A DNA stretch of 51,073 nucleotides from Collinsella sp. TM09-10AT (GTDB lineage Bacteria; Actinomycetota; Coriobacteriia; Coriobacteriales; Coriobacteriaceae). The position numbers and the translations under genes are program-made. The stretch is from the NCBI RefSeq assembly GCF_003436275.1, contig NZ_QSOP01000016.1, positions 1 to 51,073 on the forward strand, in the 5' to 3' direction. The notes below the pieces were generated by a model. The model saw only the letters and a program-made list of their open reading frames with translations. It was not told the DNA's origin and made no database searches. Positions 51,027-51,073 of this stretch are shown here, in pieces; positions within the stretch are counted from its first letter, which is position 1, and each line of letters starts with the position of its first letter.

Positions 51027-51073
51027 GGCCTTGCTCCGGGAAGTGGGCTTCGCGAACTTCCCGGAGCAAGGCC
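51027..51073 (+). terminator. Palindrome after xfp, likely terminator
   Basis: GGCCTTGCTCCGGGAAGT (51027-51044) pairs perfectly with its reverse complement at 51056-51073, an 18-bp stem with an 11-nt loop. The window ends at the stem, so a T run cannot be seen. Confidence 0.65.

Overview
The window looks like a gut actinobacterium of the class Coriobacteriia, most likely Collinsella. This is inferred from the high-GC codon use, GTG/TTG starts, the tsaB-rimI-tsaD fusion, the phosphoketolase and the alpha-glucoside/glycogen gene set. It was not confirmed by any search.

Layout. (1) 0.2-7.0 kb: a tight housekeeping operon of acpS, nnrE/nnrD, alr, a family 4 uracil-DNA glycosylase, tsaE and one gene fusing TsaB, RimI and TsaD. 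(2) 7.0-12.9 kb: a CstA-type transporter behind an attenuator-like leader, a large protein with a disordered middle and a Toprim-like C-terminus, then a repeat-rich stretch ending in tRNA-Gln. (3) 12.9-15.1 kb, minus strand: a peptidoglycan-binding protein and a polyprenyl diphosphate synthase. (4) 15.1-27.7 kb: an alpha-glucan block with a PTS permease fused to a HAD phosphatase, a GntR regulator, an ABC sugar importer, glycogen phosphorylase and 4-alpha-glucanotransferase. A shared GTTTAAAC-type site sits near several of these promoters. (5) 27.85-43.25 kb: an accessory island bounded and broken up by IS110, IS1595 and IS3 remnants. (6) 43.3-51.1 kb: galE, a secreted coiled-coil hydrolase, murB, a LacI regulator and xylulose-5-phosphate/fructose-6-phosphate phosphoketolase.

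The island is the most interesting region. It holds two peptide-maturation loci. One, on the minus strand, pairs a 60-residue Val/Ala-rich peptide with a radical SAM enzyme whose C-terminus lacks SPASM cysteines. The other, on the plus strand, has twin 39-residue peptides with five cysteines at identical positions, an ABC-2 efflux set, a radical SAM/SPASM maturase with an N-terminal recognition-like domain, and an ABC exporter. A second exporter and one permease each carry an apparent one-base frameshift at a G run. Next to this lies a two-gene ATPase plus PD-(D/E)xK-like nuclease pair that resembles a defence module.

A separate finding is a repeated element present three times (7045-7179, 11984-12120, 45858-45993). 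A conserved core of about 69 nt is flanked by perfect 33-34 bp inverted arms whose sequence differs in each copy. Each copy begins 8-12 nt after a stop codon.
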